From the NCBI GenBank assembly GCA_035344155.1, contig DAORAL010000025.1, forward strand, positions 18,454 through 82,453: a stretch of DNA of 64,000 nt, in the 5' to 3' direction. Both the position numbers and the translations under genes were made by a program. Origin of the DNA: UBA1845 sp002338715 (GTDB lineage Bacteria > Planctomycetota > Phycisphaerae > UBA1845). The notes under the pieces were generated by a model. The model searched no databases. It was not told the origin of the DNA and saw only the letters and a program-made list of their open reading frames with translations. This document shows positions 44,703 to 54,520 of the stretch, in pieces (position 1 is the stretch's first letter; each line of letters begins with the position of its first letter).

Positions 44703-47111
44703 CTAATTGCCCGTAAAGACCTCTTGCATCAACCGAAAATCAGATAGGTCGATCTTCAAATCCCGATTGCCGTCCATCGACAAACAGGTGTGTCCCTCCG
44801 GATACGCCGTCGCAGGCCCCGCTGCGCACAATGCGAAAATATTGAAGTCGGCCAGATCCACGTCGCCGTCGTCGTCCCAATCGAAGTCCAGCCAAATGGC
44901 GCTGAAGTTGTCTGCGAGGGTTCCTTTAATGTTAAGGTCACTGTTGAAGTACTCGTGGTAACCGATTCCAAACCGACCATGGCTGTACGTCGAATCCATC
45001 ACGGAGGCAAGGACTTCGTCGTCAACGCTGAAAGTGACAATCGATTCGCGGCAATCGATTTCAAACCTGCGCCAAGCGGTGGATGGTGCAAAATGCGGCG
45101 AGGATTCCAGAAAGTCGGTGAATACGCCATCGACAATGACGCCCGCGCGAATGCGGCCGTCATTGGAATCGAAGGTCAATGCGTAGCAATTCCCACCGCC
45201 CAAAGTCGTGCTGTCGAAGTTGCCGTTGCCATCGTCGCGGGCGAAGATGCCCACGCGCTCAAATCCATCAGCCGCCAATTCCGGCCGGTATTCGCAGAGC
45301 ACCTTGGTCGTAACCGTGTAATTATGATCGCCTGCGCCCCCGACGGATACGGTCTCAAACCCGCCGTCGGGATTTAGCACCTGCAGCCCAGCAGGGCCCC
45401 CTCCTGTCAATCCGCCGAACAACGTATTGAATCGAAACTTATCATCCCATGGTAGCGATCGGCCGGGCAGGGAAAACCAATCCACCAGTGGGAATGTCGA
45501 GGTCGCGTCCCGTTCGACGAGCATCAGCGAATTGGGCACCGCCCGTTCGTTTCCGGTGCAGGGCGTTGTTGCGCCGTCCGATGGGCAATTGACCACTTCG
45601 CCTTCGACCACCATCGTTGTTGATCCGCCGCCGTCCAAGTTGATGGCGTTGTCCACGTGCAGGGTATCGATAAGAAACTCGGTCATTTCGGCGACGTTGG
45701 CGCCGACGCTGTAGCCCGGCTGACGTCCGTCAAACGTGACGAACCAATGCTTCGTACCCGACCACGCAATGACCGTGCGGGGATGACGATCGGGCCCCCC
45801 ACCATGAAACGGCGCACCATCTTTCACCATCCAGGCGTTGCCCGTGCAAAGTGTCTTGAGGTTCACCAATTCAGGAGGCGACATATCAAAACGAATCGAT
45901 ACCTTTTCGCCCACAACGGCGTGCGGGAGCAATTCCGATTCGGCACCTGAACATGCGGCGAGCACGAGTCCATTCTCGGGGATCGTGTTGTCGAGCGACG
46001 CCGCACCCGTATGGATCGCCGTGATTGTGCCGGCAATCTCCTTGTTCGGCCGCAATGGATAGTTGACGTCCTCGACAATGATCTCAACACCCTCAAACGT
46101 CGAACCGGTCGATGCATCCCAATCCGTCGTGTAGACGCTGATCGAACCGCCCGCGCACGGGTAGTCAAGAATGTCGATGGGTACTTCGGTCGTGTCTGCA
46201 AAGCGGGCAGTCATCGTAGCGGTGGTGAGGTTCGAAGCTGCCCAACCCTCTCCGGATTGCATGAGCATATAGGTCTGCTGGTCCCACGTGATGTCATCCC
46301 GCGATGCAATCAGGTTGCCACCTGTGCCCAACATCCCGATGATGCCAAGCCCCGCTTCGAAAAAGGATGCGTTGATCGCGCCCACCACCTCATTGCCCGG
46401 CGCATCGTAGCGCTGCGCAATTCCGGAGACCGGTTCCTTGAGCGCGTAGTTGCGCTTGCCCAGCGCAAAGCCCATATCGATCGTGTACTGGGGGTTTTGC
46501 AAATCGAATTCGAGAACGTGGATGGCGCGCGGGGCGGGACACGTGTACGCTTTGTGAAAGACGCCTGGACGAACCTCATCTGACGTGTCCAGCGTGCATT
46601 CGCCGCCCGATGTTCCACCGAAGCGCACCGCATCGGCAATGACCACGCTGCCGCCGGAACTGCCGGCTGCATCGAGCGTGATCGATGCGTTACCTGCGTT
46701 GAAGTTAAATGTTCCGATGGAATCAAACGTGTAACCGCCACCAGTCTGATTGACAAAGACCGTGTGCGTGCCATCGCTGGCAGCAATGTCGTACTTGGCG
46801 GACGTCGCGCGGTTTGATCCAGGGACGTACCAGACGAAGACCTCGTATTCGCCGGCAGTTGGGATTGTCGCCGTCCAGGTCGCGGTGCTGGCCCCGCCCG
46901 GAGATGCGAACCGGTAGGTCCCGCCGTCGTAGCCGGTCGATCCGCTGGCCGACCAACCTCCGGTTTCTACGTACGCAGGCGAACCATCATCGTTGTCAAC
47001 AATAACCTGCGCTTCTGCAAGATTCGCCAGCAGCAAGAAAGTCAACAAGGCATAGCACGCAACGTGGGCGCTAACCCGATCCGACGGTTTGTTCTTGGCA
47101 CACTTTCGCAT
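44703..47111 (-). CDS. secreted phosphodiester glycosidase-domain protein with dockerin-like tail
   Basis: 802 residues, AGGAG before the ATG at 47109-47111. Signal peptide (about 1-34). An N-terminal golvesin/Xly-like beta sandwich (about 36-165: DNDDGSPAYVETGGWS, 'YEVFVWYVPGSNR') precedes a NAGPA-type phosphodiester glycosidase domain (about 195-540) with VVGAINASFF, HPRTVIAWSG and INLDGGGSTTMVVEG. Next are a laminin-G/jelly-roll-like region (about 560-735) and two Ca loops (DWDDDGDVDLADFNIF and DGNRDLKIDLSDFRLM). Human NAGPA removes GlcNAc from phosphodiesters; bacterial relatives act on exopolysaccharide or teichoic-type linkages. Substrate unknown. Monocistronic, with a long leader. Confidence 0.85.
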   Translation of the reverse strand: MRKCAKNKPSDRVSAHVACYALLTFLLLANLAEAQVIVDNDDGSPAYVETGGWSASGSTGYDGGTYRFASPGGASTATWTATIPTAGEYEVFVWYVPGSNRATSAKYDIAASDGTHTVFVNQTGGGYTFDSIGTFNFNAGNASITLDAAGSSGGSVVIADAVRFGGTSGGECTLDTSDEVRPGVFHKAYTCPAPRAIHVLEFDLQNPQYTIDMGFALGKRNYALKEPVSGIAQRYDAPGNEVVGAINASFFEAGLGIIGMLGTGGNLIASRDDITWDQQTYMLMQSGEGWAASNLTTATMTARFADTTEVPIDILDYPCAGGSISVYTTDWDASTGSTFEGVEIIVEDVNYPLRPNKEIAGTITAIHTGAASLDNTIPENGLVLAACSGAESELLPHAVVGEKVSIRFDMSPPELVNLKTLCTGNAWMVKDGAPFHGGGPDRHPRTVIAWSGTKHWFVTFDGRQPGYSVGANVAEMTEFLIDTLHVDNAINLDGGGSTTMVVEGEVVNCPSDGATTPCTGNERAVPNSLMLVERDATSTFPLVDWFSLPGRSLPWDDKFRFNTLFGGLTGGGPAGLQVLNPDGGFETVSVGGAGDHNYTVTTKVLCEYRPELAADGFERVGIFARDDGNGNFDSTTLGGGNCYALTFDSNDGRIRAGVIVDGVFTDFLESSPHFAPSTAWRRFEIDCRESIVTFSVDDEVLASVMDSTYSHGRFGIGYHEYFNSDLNIKGTLADNFSAIWLDFDWDDDGDVDLADFNIFALCAAGPATAYPEGHTCLSMDGNRDLKIDLSDFRLMQEVFTGN

Positions 47112-48039
47112 TTCTGTTTCTCCTCAATGGCATTGATGGAGCGATGGTCAACGCGGCGTACAACTGAACGTGGTTGTAGCGCGAATGAATGTGGTTTGCG
47201 AAACTCATTTCGCGACCCGTTGGTTGGGCATGCGACACCAGGCGGTGCTTTCTGACGACGCGCGAAGGTTGGCAGATATCCAGAGTACATGAGGACGCTC
47301 ATGCGGGCAGCGGTCAGGCACGTTCGATCCAGGTGCAAAGACTTCTCGAATCGGAAACCGCGATTTTACTTAACGGCCGCGCCGTGGAGTGTTGCATCTG
47401 ATGGCCGACAATCGCGACCGACTCAAGAGTTCAACGATCCATCCTACCGCAAATAAATCAGAAAATGAATTAAATAATTAAAACCGAGGACGGTAGATCG
47501 TCTTGGACGCTTAATCCAGCCAGGCGAAAAACAGTAACTGATTACCAATAGATAGTTTACGCAACCGAGAACGTGCCGCGAAACCGGTCCCCCGGGGCAA
47601 CGCAAGGGTTGCGTAGTGCGCGTCGCCCTACTCAGCGTTGGATGCTCGATTCATGGAGCAACGAATACGGATTCGACCCTGCCAGGATACATCTTCCCCT
47701 TTTCGGCAGGCGGATTCGATGACCCGATCGTTCGCGAATGCACGGTCCGTCGTCCTCGCGGCGAAGGCCTCTCCCACTATTTGCACACCAACTGCTATTG
47801 CTCTGTTGGTGCAATAAGAAAAGTCGTTTGCAGGCCCAAAGAATTAGGATGGTTTTCGAATTAATAGAGCGAAATCGCAATTTAATTGCGCCAAATAACC
47901 AACGGAAATTGAACTAAACGGGTCGAGATGCGGCCAGAGCAAGTGCAATCAGCCCGTTTGGGGCGACTGAGACACTCGATTTCAGCGCCAAGATCGGAGT
48001 TGCGTTACACGTCAATCCACCAAACAGGGAGATTCACCC
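47112..48039. other. 930-base divergent intergenic region
   Basis: It separates the phosphodiester glycosidase (minus) from nagB (plus). Open frames on both strands lack motifs and start signals. It contains an unusually A/T-rich patch (about 47455-47485), which could be promoter DNA, and an imperfect hairpin (47781-47815). A GGGAG precedes the nagB ATG. I see no gene. Confidence 0.45.
47781..47815 (+). other. imperfect hairpin in the nagB leader region
   Basis: TTGCAC (two-base bulge) CAAC pairs with GTTGGTGCAA around a 12-base loop, 225 bases ahead of nagB. TTGCAC/GTGCAA forms a 6-bp and CAAC/GTTG a 4-bp stem. It could be an operator half-site pair or an RNA structure. It does not resemble the glmS ribozyme. 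Confidence 0.25.
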
Positions 48040-48822
48040 ATGGAAGTCATTATCTGCGAAGAATACGAAGCAATGAGCAAGGCGGCAGCTCGTGATATCG
48101 CCAACGTACTCAACACCAAGCCGAATGCGGTCCTGGGGATGGCCACTGGCTCCACTCCACTGGGGCTTTATCAGGAATTGGTGCGGCTGCACAAGGAAGA
48201 GGGACTTGATTTCTCCCAGGTGACCACCTTCAACCTGGACGAGTATGTTGGGCTCAGCCCGCAGCATGAACAGAGCTATCACCGGTTCATGCATGACAAC
48301 TTCTTCTCAGCCGTCAACATTCCGAGGCAGAACATCTACATCCCCTCGGGCACCACGAGCAACTATCAAGCATTTTGCGAGTGGTACGAGCGTCGAATCA
48401 TGGAGTGCGGTGGGATTGATGTCCAGATTCTCGGAATTGGTTCGGACGGCCACATCGCGTTTAACGAACCGGGCAGTTCGCTGCAGTCTCGCACACGCCT
48501 GAAGACGCTTGCCAAGTCCACCATCGACGACAACGCGCGCTTTTTCGACAAGGCGTCGGACGTTCCGATTTACGCGATCACCATGGGCGTGGGCACGATC
48601 CTCGAATCGCGCAAATTGGTCCTGCTCGCCAACGGCTCAAGCAAAGCAAAAGCGATTGCCGAAGCGGTCGAGGGCCCCGTCACCAGCATGATCACCGCCA
48701 GCGCGCTGCAACTGCATCCCATGGCAACAGTCTACTTGGATGCGGCTGCATCTGAACAACTCAAGATGCGCGACTACTACCTATGGATACAGGACAAGAA
48801 GCCGGGGGCCCCCGCGTTATAG
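48040..48822 (+). CDS. nagB: glucosamine-6-phosphate deaminase
   Basis: 260 residues, the usual length. It converts glucosamine-6-phosphate to fructose-6-phosphate and ammonia in the cytoplasm. Motifs: MATGSTPLGLYQ (phosphate loop), TFNLDEYVGL (catalytic Asp), LGIGSDGHIAFNEPGSS (catalytic His and neighbours) and a C-terminal TASALQLH. GGGAG precedes the ATG. First gene of an apparent operon with an alternative GlmU, an acyl-CoA synthetase and an acyl carrier protein (gaps 60, 78 and 29 bases), linking amino-sugar breakdown with sugar-nucleotide and acyl metabolism. Confidence 0.95.
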   Translation: MEVIICEEYEAMSKAAARDIANVLNTKPNAVLGMATGSTPLGLYQELVRLHKEEGLDFSQVTTFNLDEYVGLSPQHEQSYHRFMHDNFFSAVNIPRQNIYIPSGTTSNYQAFCEWYERRIMECGGIDVQILGIGSDGHIAFNEPGSSLQSRTRLKTLAKSTIDDNARFFDKASDVPIYAITMGVGTILESRKLVLLANGSSKAKAIAEAVEGPVTSMITASALQLHPMATVYLDAAASEQLKMRDYYLWIQDKKPGAPAL

Positions 48823-48882
48823 ATCGCAGTCTCTTGTAACCGGGACAAATGTAGAGACACGGCACATTGTGAGGCAGATGCC

Positions 48883-50133
48883 ATGAACCTAGTCATTTTT
48901 GAAGACAAGCAGACCGATCGTTTCGCACCAATCAGTCATGTACGCGGGATATTCGAATTGCGATGCGGCGCAACATCACTTTGCTGCAAGATCGCCCGCA
49001 ACGTCGATAAAGACGTTTCCGCTTTGATCGTGCGCGATTACCTGGTGCCAACACTCGCGGCACGCTGCGACAAACCGATCAACGACCTATCCGGAGTCTC
49101 GGGTGATGTTCTGTTCATCAACGCTCGAATGCGCTGTGAAAATTGGAAGGTTCCGGATCCGGGTATCGCATTCTGGAAAGGCGATCAACTTGCCGCATGG
49201 CGAACGACGGGCCACTTCGCCGAAATCGACAGCATCGAAACGCTATTCGCAGCTGCCGAACAATCCGCACGAGCCGAGTACGAAGGCAGGTGGTTTGACT
49301 ACATTTGGGATGTGATGCTCGCCAATCCTGAAGAAATCACCGCCGACTTCGATGCGATTGGCAAAAACGGCATTCACGGCGTCATGCACGAATCAGCAGT
49401 GATTCATGGCCCCAAAGACCGAGTCTTTGTCGGCGACGGCGCATCGATCCACCCACTGGTTTGCATCGATACAAATGCGGGCCCGGTCACGATCGAGCCC
49501 GGTTGCGAAGTGCATCCATTCACGCGCATCGAAGGACCGTGCTACGTCGGCGCGGGGTCCATTCTCCTCGGTGCGAAAGTGCGTGAAGGCAGTTCCATTG
49601 GCCCGAACTGTCGCGTTGGCGGTGAGGTCGAAGAGAGCATCATCCACGGCAACTCCAACAAGTACCATGACGGCTTCTTGGGGCACGCCTATGTGGGTGA
49701 ATGGGTCAACCTCGGAGCGCTCACCACCAACAGCGATCTGAAGAACGACTATTCGAACGTTAGCGTGATCGTCAACAATCGCCCCGTCGACACGGGCTCG
49801 CGCAAGGTGGGAAGCATCATCGGCGACCATGTCAAAACGAGCATCGGGACGCTTCTCAACACAGGATCGGTCGTTGGAACGATGGCCGTTCTGGTCGCAA
49901 CGGGTTCACCACTACCCAAATACATCCCACCGTTCACGTGGTTCCTTGGCGGTGCGATCACCAAGGGGTTCGGATTACGTGGCTTGATCGATACCGCCAG
50001 AACGGCGATGTCGCGTCGAAAAGTCGATTTGACAGATTCAATGGAAGAACTGCTTCACCACGTTTTCGAAATGACAGCCGCCGACCGCAATGCCCACGTC
50101 GAACGGGCACGTCGGGCGATGGTCGGCGCTTAA
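48883..50133 (+). CDS. alternative GlmU-like sugar nucleotidyl/acetyltransferase
   Basis: 416 residues. The N-terminal domain (1-150; MNLVIFEDKQTDRFAPISHVRGIFELRCG) lacks the standard LAAGxGTRM loop, and the C-terminal half (about 165-375) is a left-handed beta-helix of hexapeptide repeats (VHPFTRIEGPCYVG, IGPNCRVGGEVEESII, YVGEWVNLGALTTNSDLKNDY). This pattern matches the alternative bacterial GlmU family (TIGR03991 type), predicted to make UDP-GlcNAc from glucosamine-1-phosphate. Its place right after nagB supports an amino-sugar role. Enzymatic proof for the family is thin, so the specific reaction is inferred. Confidence 0.82.
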   Translation: MNLVIFEDKQTDRFAPISHVRGIFELRCGATSLCCKIARNVDKDVSALIVRDYLVPTLAARCDKPINDLSGVSGDVLFINARMRCENWKVPDPGIAFWKGDQLAAWRTTGHFAEIDSIETLFAAAEQSARAEYEGRWFDYIWDVMLANPEEITADFDAIGKNGIHGVMHESAVIHGPKDRVFVGDGASIHPLVCIDTNAGPVTIEPGCEVHPFTRIEGPCYVGAGSILLGAKVREGSSIGPNCRVGGEVEESIIHGNSNKYHDGFLGHAYVGEWVNLGALTTNSDLKNDYSNVSVIVNNRPVDTGSRKVGSIIGDHVKTSIGTLLNTGSVVGTMAVLVATGSPLPKYIPPFTWFLGGAITKGFGLRGLIDTARTAMSRRKVDLTDSMEELLHHVFEMTAADRNAHVERARRAMVGA

Positions 50134-50211
50134 CGTAAGGCAATCGACATTGGCAAGTGCCAAACGGTCATCGTTTGCAGGTCAACTGAAGGAATCGGCG
50201 GGAGCCAGAAC

Positions 50212-52392
50212 ATGGATACAATCCTGACGCCCGAAACACTGGACGACAAGACATTCGGGAATCTCAGCGCGTTGTTTGAACCGCGCTCGGTGGCTGTTCT
50301 GGGTGTAACCAACACGCCCGGAACCGTGCCGCACGATATTTTCGCCAACTTGATCAACAGCGGGTTCAACGGTCCGGTTTATCCGGTTGCGCCGCGGAAG
50401 AAGGAGATTCTCGGCGTCCGCGCATTCGACTACATCATCGACATTCCCGACCCGGTTGATCTTGCCGTTCTCGTATTTCCGGGAATGGTCTGTGAGAAAG
50501 CCTTAAGCCAGTGCGCAGAAAAAGGCATTAAATCGGCAGTCATCATCTCCGCGGGATTTCGCGAGTCAGGACCGGAAGGCCTGAAACGCGAACAGCGCGT
50601 GACGGCCATCGCCAAGGAAGCGGGGATACGAATCCTCGGGCCCAACTGCCTGGGCGTGATCAATTGCGATCCAGACGTTTGCCTCAACGCCAGCTTCGCC
50701 CGCAACATGCCCAGCCAGGGGCGGATTGCATTCGTGTCGCAAAGCGGCGCGCTGTGTACCGCGGTGCTCGATTATGCGGCTGGCAAGAACATCGGGTTCA
50801 GCAAGTTTGTCAGCCTTGGCAACAAAGCCGACATCGACGATGTGGATTTGCTTCAATACCTCGCCGACGACCCGCAGACTTCCGTCATCCTGCTGTATTT
50901 GGAGGGTATTCCGCGCGGGCGGGAACTGATGCGGGCTGCAGAGATGATCGCTGGCAACCGCAGCAACCCCAAACCGATTCTCGCCATCAAGAGTGGGCGC
51001 ACTGCGGCGGGCGCGTCAGCCGCTCAATCCCATACCGGTTCCCTGGCTTCAAGTGCCGAAGTGTGCGAAAGCGCCTTTCGGCAGTCCGGAATCATTCACT
51101 GCGACACCATCGAGGACATGTTCAACACCGCCCAGTTGTTCGCGAGTCAGCCGCTCCCGCGAGGCGATCGAATCGCCATCATCACCAACGCCGGTGGCCC
51201 CGGAGTCATGGCCACCGATGCCGCAGTCGATGATGGATTGAGGCTTGCCAAGTTCTCCGAGGACACTGGGGCAATGCTTCGCGCCGGCTTGCCCAAGACG
51301 GCCAACACATCCAACCCGGTCGATGTGATTGGTGACGCACGTGATGATCGATATGCGACTGCACTCGAAGCGGTCTATGCCGACCCGGGCGTTGATCAGA
51401 TTCTGACTATCCTGACGCCCCAATCAATGACCAACATCACCGACATCGCTAAGACGATCTGCGAAGTTTCAGCGAAACACCGTGATTCGGGCAAGACGAT
51501 CAGTTGCTCATTCATGGGCGCGCAGGATGTTCTTCCGGGAATTCGAATTCTGGAGAATGCCGAAATACCGCACTACATTTTGCCCGAGGCGGCTGTGCGG
51601 GCAATGGCCAAAGTCGTCGAGTACAAATCCTGGCTCGAGCGCGAACCTTCCAAGGTGACTTCGTTCGAGGTGGACGCAGACCGCGTCGCGAACATTCTTG
51701 GTGACGCCGAAGAAGGATACCTTTCCGAACCGCATGCCTTGGAAATCGCGAAGGCTTACGGCCTGCCGGTGACTGCGTATGAACTGACGCATTCACCAGA
51801 GGAGGCTGTCGCCGCAGCGGAGACGATGGGTTACCCAGTCGTGTTGCGCGTCGCTTCAAAGAAGATCATCCACAAGTCAGAAGTCCAGGGTGTCGCGCTG
51901 AATCTGGTTGACGCAGAAGCTGTTCGGCAGGCATTCAAGCAGATTCACGGAAGTGCGCGAACAAAGATCAGTGAATCAGAACTCGACGGGATCATTGTCC
52001 GCCCGATGATCCCGAAAGGTCACGAGGTTATCTTCGGAATCAATCGCGATCCGGTATTTGGCCCGGTTCTGATGTTCGGATTGGGAGGCATCTACGTCGA
52101 GGCATTCAAGGATGTCACCTTTCGGGTCGCGCCGATCACGAGCGCGGCTGCACATGAAATGGTACACGGACTGAAGACATCGCCGATTCTTGCGGGCTTG
52201 CGTGGCCAGGCGCCAAGCGACGTTGCGGCCCTTGAGGAAGCGCTCATGCGACTGTCGCAGCTTGCTGTCGATCGGCCCGACATTCAAGAACTCGACATCA
52301 ATCCAATGATCGTTCATCCAAGAGGCGACGGCTGCCACATCGCGGACATTCGAATTCGGGTAGCCAAAGAGACTTTCAATCAAGAAACTTAA
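50212..52392 (+). CDS. ADP-forming acyl/acetyl-CoA synthetase (alpha-beta fusion)
   Basis: 726 residues, GGGAG upstream of the ATG. Domain order: CoA-binding Rossmann domain (about 15-145), succinyl-CoA-ligase-like domains (about 155-470) with the phospho-His in AAQSHTGSLA (His274), and a C-terminal ATP-grasp domain (about 495-720; VVLRVASKKIIHKSEVQGV, FGLGGIYVEAFKDV). It converts an acyl-CoA, ADP and Pi to the free acid, ATP and CoA, or the reverse. No C-terminal GNAT domain, so it is not the protein acetyltransferase type. The following acyl carrier protein suggests a substrate other than simple acetyl-CoA is possible (inference). Confidence 0.9.
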   Translation: MDTILTPETLDDKTFGNLSALFEPRSVAVLGVTNTPGTVPHDIFANLINSGFNGPVYPVAPRKKEILGVRAFDYIIDIPDPVDLAVLVFPGMVCEKALSQCAEKGIKSAVIISAGFRESGPEGLKREQRVTAIAKEAGIRILGPNCLGVINCDPDVCLNASFARNMPSQGRIAFVSQSGALCTAVLDYAAGKNIGFSKFVSLGNKADIDDVDLLQYLADDPQTSVILLYLEGIPRGRELMRAAEMIAGNRSNPKPILAIKSGRTAAGASAAQSHTGSLASSAEVCESAFRQSGIIHCDTIEDMFNTAQLFASQPLPRGDRIAIITNAGGPGVMATDAAVDDGLRLAKFSEDTGAMLRAGLPKTANTSNPVDVIGDARDDRYATALEAVYADPGVDQILTILTPQSMTNITDIAKTICEVSAKHRDSGKTISCSFMGAQDVLPGIRILENAEIPHYILPEAAVRAMAKVVEYKSWLEREPSKVTSFEVDADRVANILGDAEEGYLSEPHALEIAKAYGLPVTAYELTHSPEEAVAAAETMGYPVVLRVASKKIIHKSEVQGVALNLVDAEAVRQAFKQIHGSARTKISESELDGIIVRPMIPKGHEVIFGINRDPVFGPVLMFGLGGIYVEAFKDVTFRVAPITSAAAHEMVHGLKTSPILAGLRGQAPSDVAALEEALMRLSQLAVDRPDIQELDINPMIVHPRGDGCHIADIRIRVAKETFNQET

Positions 52393-52421
52393 ACGCGAGT
52401 CCATCGCAGCGGAGTCTACCA

Positions 52422-52661
52422 ATGGATCAGAATGAACTTTTCGACAGGGTGAAGAAAGTCACGGGCAGAGTACTCAACATTGATCCAAAAGAAATCAAGC
52501 CGAGCGACAGTTTCATCTTTGATCTGGGCGCGGAGTCCATGCAAAGCGTCGAGCTTGTGATGGCCTTTGAAGCCGAATTCAACATCGACATGGATCAGGA
52601 TCAAGCGCTGGCCGCCCAGACCATCGAAAGCGCCGTCTCTGTCATTGGTCATTACGTCTGA
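52422..52661 (+). CDS. acyl carrier protein
   Basis: 79 residues, normal for a free-standing ACP. The phosphopantetheine attachment site reads DLGAESMQSVEL with Ser39; the usual 'DSL' is 'ESM', a common variation. Acidic, helical. GGAG lies before the ATG, 29 bases after the synthetase. It is probably not the housekeeping AcpP, since no fab genes adjoin. It likely carries an acyl group for a dedicated pathway with the neighbouring synthetase. Confidence 0.9.
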   Translation: MDQNELFDRVKKVTGRVLNIDPKEIKPSDSFIFDLGAESMQSVELVMAFEAEFNIDMDQDQALAAQTIESAVSVIGHYV

Positions 52662-52675
52662 CGCTCACGTCCGTC

Positions 52676-52927
52676 ATGGTCGACGGAGCGCACACCCGAT
52701 GGGATCTGGTTCGCGCCAAACTAGAAATGGCCAAACCGCGCCTCATCAAAGCCGGTTCAGTGATCAAGAAAACGGCATCAAGCTCCCGTGAGCATTGGGC
52801 TGTTCGATATCGTGAACACGATGGCGAGAAGGTCGTTCAGCGATCGATCGACCTCGGCGACGCCAGCATGGCTGATCCTACGAAGAAGCTTATCGACGAA
52901 TGGCGTGACGACGCCCTGACGCCTTAG
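52676..52927 (+). CDS. small hypothetical protein
   Basis: 83 residues, charged, with no signal or membrane segment. The centre (KAGSVIKKTASSSREHWAV) and 'RYREHDGEKVVQRSIDLGD' recall a small DUF6788-like family of basic proteins, but I cannot confirm that. It begins 14 bases after the ACP gene, which suggests it is the last gene of that operon, though no clear ribosome binding site is visible. Function unknown. Confidence 0.45.
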   Translation: MVDGAHTRWDLVRAKLEMAKPRLIKAGSVIKKTASSSREHWAVRYREHDGEKVVQRSIDLGDASMADPTKKLIDEWRDDALTP

Positions 52928-53180
52928 GGTCGTCGGACAGCGACGATCTTCCGCATTTTGCCGCGCGGGAAGATCGCCGAAATCACTTGAACACCTGTTT
53001 TACTGTATTTGCGTGCTCCCAATTCCGTTCGCGGCATGGTAGCGTGCTGATTACGAACGCAATAAAAACCGGGCAGACTCTGGGGCACGTGTGCCTCGGA
53101 GCCTGCCTCTAAGTCGCAACTTGCAAGTTCCAGCGGATACAATTCGTATCCTGTCGCGATTGATTCATCTGGTCGACGAC

Positions 53181-54248
53181 TTAATTGCCATACCAATCCC
53201 GCGCCCGCTGGCGCTTCATCGGCTGCAACCGGTTCTGTCGTTGTTGCTGTTGAAACTGTTGGCCATTGGGTCCTTGCGGGCCACCTTGTGCACCATCGAT
53301 GATGGCATCGAAATCGTCTTGCGTCAGGAATTCCGGCGTGTACGTTTCGCCCTGTGCAGTCAGCAATTGCACGAAAGCCCGCAGGTGGTTGCACGAACCG
53401 GCTTCGAGGTTTTCAAAGACCTGCACGACGCATTGGCACTCCACTTCACTCAATGCATTGCGCAGATCGACAATGTCAAGATCCTCAATGTAGGCGCCCA
53501 CGCCAAGCGCATCGACCAATGATCCAGAACCCTGTGTGGTCAGTTGGGCGTATAGATCACTGAATACGCCATTGGTAAAGACCCCTGGTGTGTCGTCCAC
53601 AACCGGATCGTTGAGTCCGTACGTATCGATCAGGTTCTTGATCGCATCCATGTGATTCTGTTCGAAGCGACTGATGTTGTCGAAAACACGGACGCCCCAA
53701 AGATCGTACATGGCGATGTAAACATCGCGGGCGAGCTTCTCTTCTTCACGCATGAACAGAATGTGATCCACTTCCACTTGGGTGAGTGTTTGCGCCGGCA
53801 TCACGCGGAGCGTTTTCACTGCTGCCGGTTGGCCATTGGAGAACGTCAAGCCGTTGGGCACCGGCGGTGCGGGATCCGCAATCACCCGAATCGAATCTGC
53901 CCCCTCAAAAGTGAGTCCGTCCTGCGTCAACCCGGTCAAAGTCAGCGCGGCGACACCGGGGGAAAGAATCGCTTCCACTTCACTTTGACGGAATTTTGCA
54001 ACCAGGTTACCGGTGATGTCGGCTTTGGTGAGGTATGGCGCCAATCCACTCAGCGCGACCGTATTGCGATCCACGGTGCTAAACGCGATGTCTGTGTGGA
54101 CAGTAACAGCCGCTCCCTTGTCGAGTCCCAACACGATGTTGCTCGGCGATATCTGAACATCGATGTACACGGTGTCGTCGGCTCGCGCGCCGTTGACAAA
54201 CGCCGCAGCAAGAAAAGGCGTAACCAGCAAAAGCAATCTGCGTAACAT
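53181..54248 (-). CDS. secreted DUF2202 (ferritin-like) protein
   Basis: 355 residues from the ATG at 54246-54248, chosen because AGGAGG lies upstream; an ATG 16 codons earlier (54296) has none. A signal peptide ends at NGARAD. The first 120 residues are beta-rich; the DUF2202 four-helix domain (about 155-315) has the ligand-like pairs FMREEEKLARDVY, RFEQNHMDAIKNL, and later VFENLEAGSCNHLRAF, as in ferritin-like metal proteins. The tail is Gln/Asn/Arg-rich. It may bind iron or another metal outside the cytoplasm. The metal site is inferred. No operon partner. Confidence 0.82.
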   Translation of the reverse strand: MLRRLLLLVTPFLAAAFVNGARADDTVYIDVQISPSNIVLGLDKGAAVTVHTDIAFSTVDRNTVALSGLAPYLTKADITGNLVAKFRQSEVEAILSPGVAALTLTGLTQDGLTFEGADSIRVIADPAPPVPNGLTFSNGQPAAVKTLRVMPAQTLTQVEVDHILFMREEEKLARDVYIAMYDLWGVRVFDNISRFEQNHMDAIKNLIDTYGLNDPVVDDTPGVFTNGVFSDLYAQLTTQGSGSLVDALGVGAYIEDLDIVDLRNALSEVECQCVVQVFENLEAGSCNHLRAFVQLLTAQGETYTPEFLTQDDFDAIIDGAQGGPQGPNGQQFQQQQRQNRLQPMKRQRARDWYGN

Positions 54249-54520
54249 TTTTGTCCTCCTTTGAATTTTGGAGTTCCTTGTGTGGTATGTTCTCACGATT
54301 GACGAAACAGCAGTGTGTCAATCTTCTCTCCACTCCCTCCCAGACCCACCTGATTCTTTGTCTATGTGACTTCCACAACAATGGGCGCGCGTCGCAATTT
54401 CATGGATGCCAGACGATTCAAACATGAATACATCTGACCAACATTAAGGTTAGCCTGAGATTTGAAATACGCCGGATTACTTAGGCGAGATTAAGGGATT
54501 GGGCCCAAAAGGTTGGGCGA

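Noticed and set aside
47616..47880. Small frames of 82 residues on both strands upstream of nagB
   Set aside because: Both strands are open at the same place by chance. Neither has motifs or start signals.
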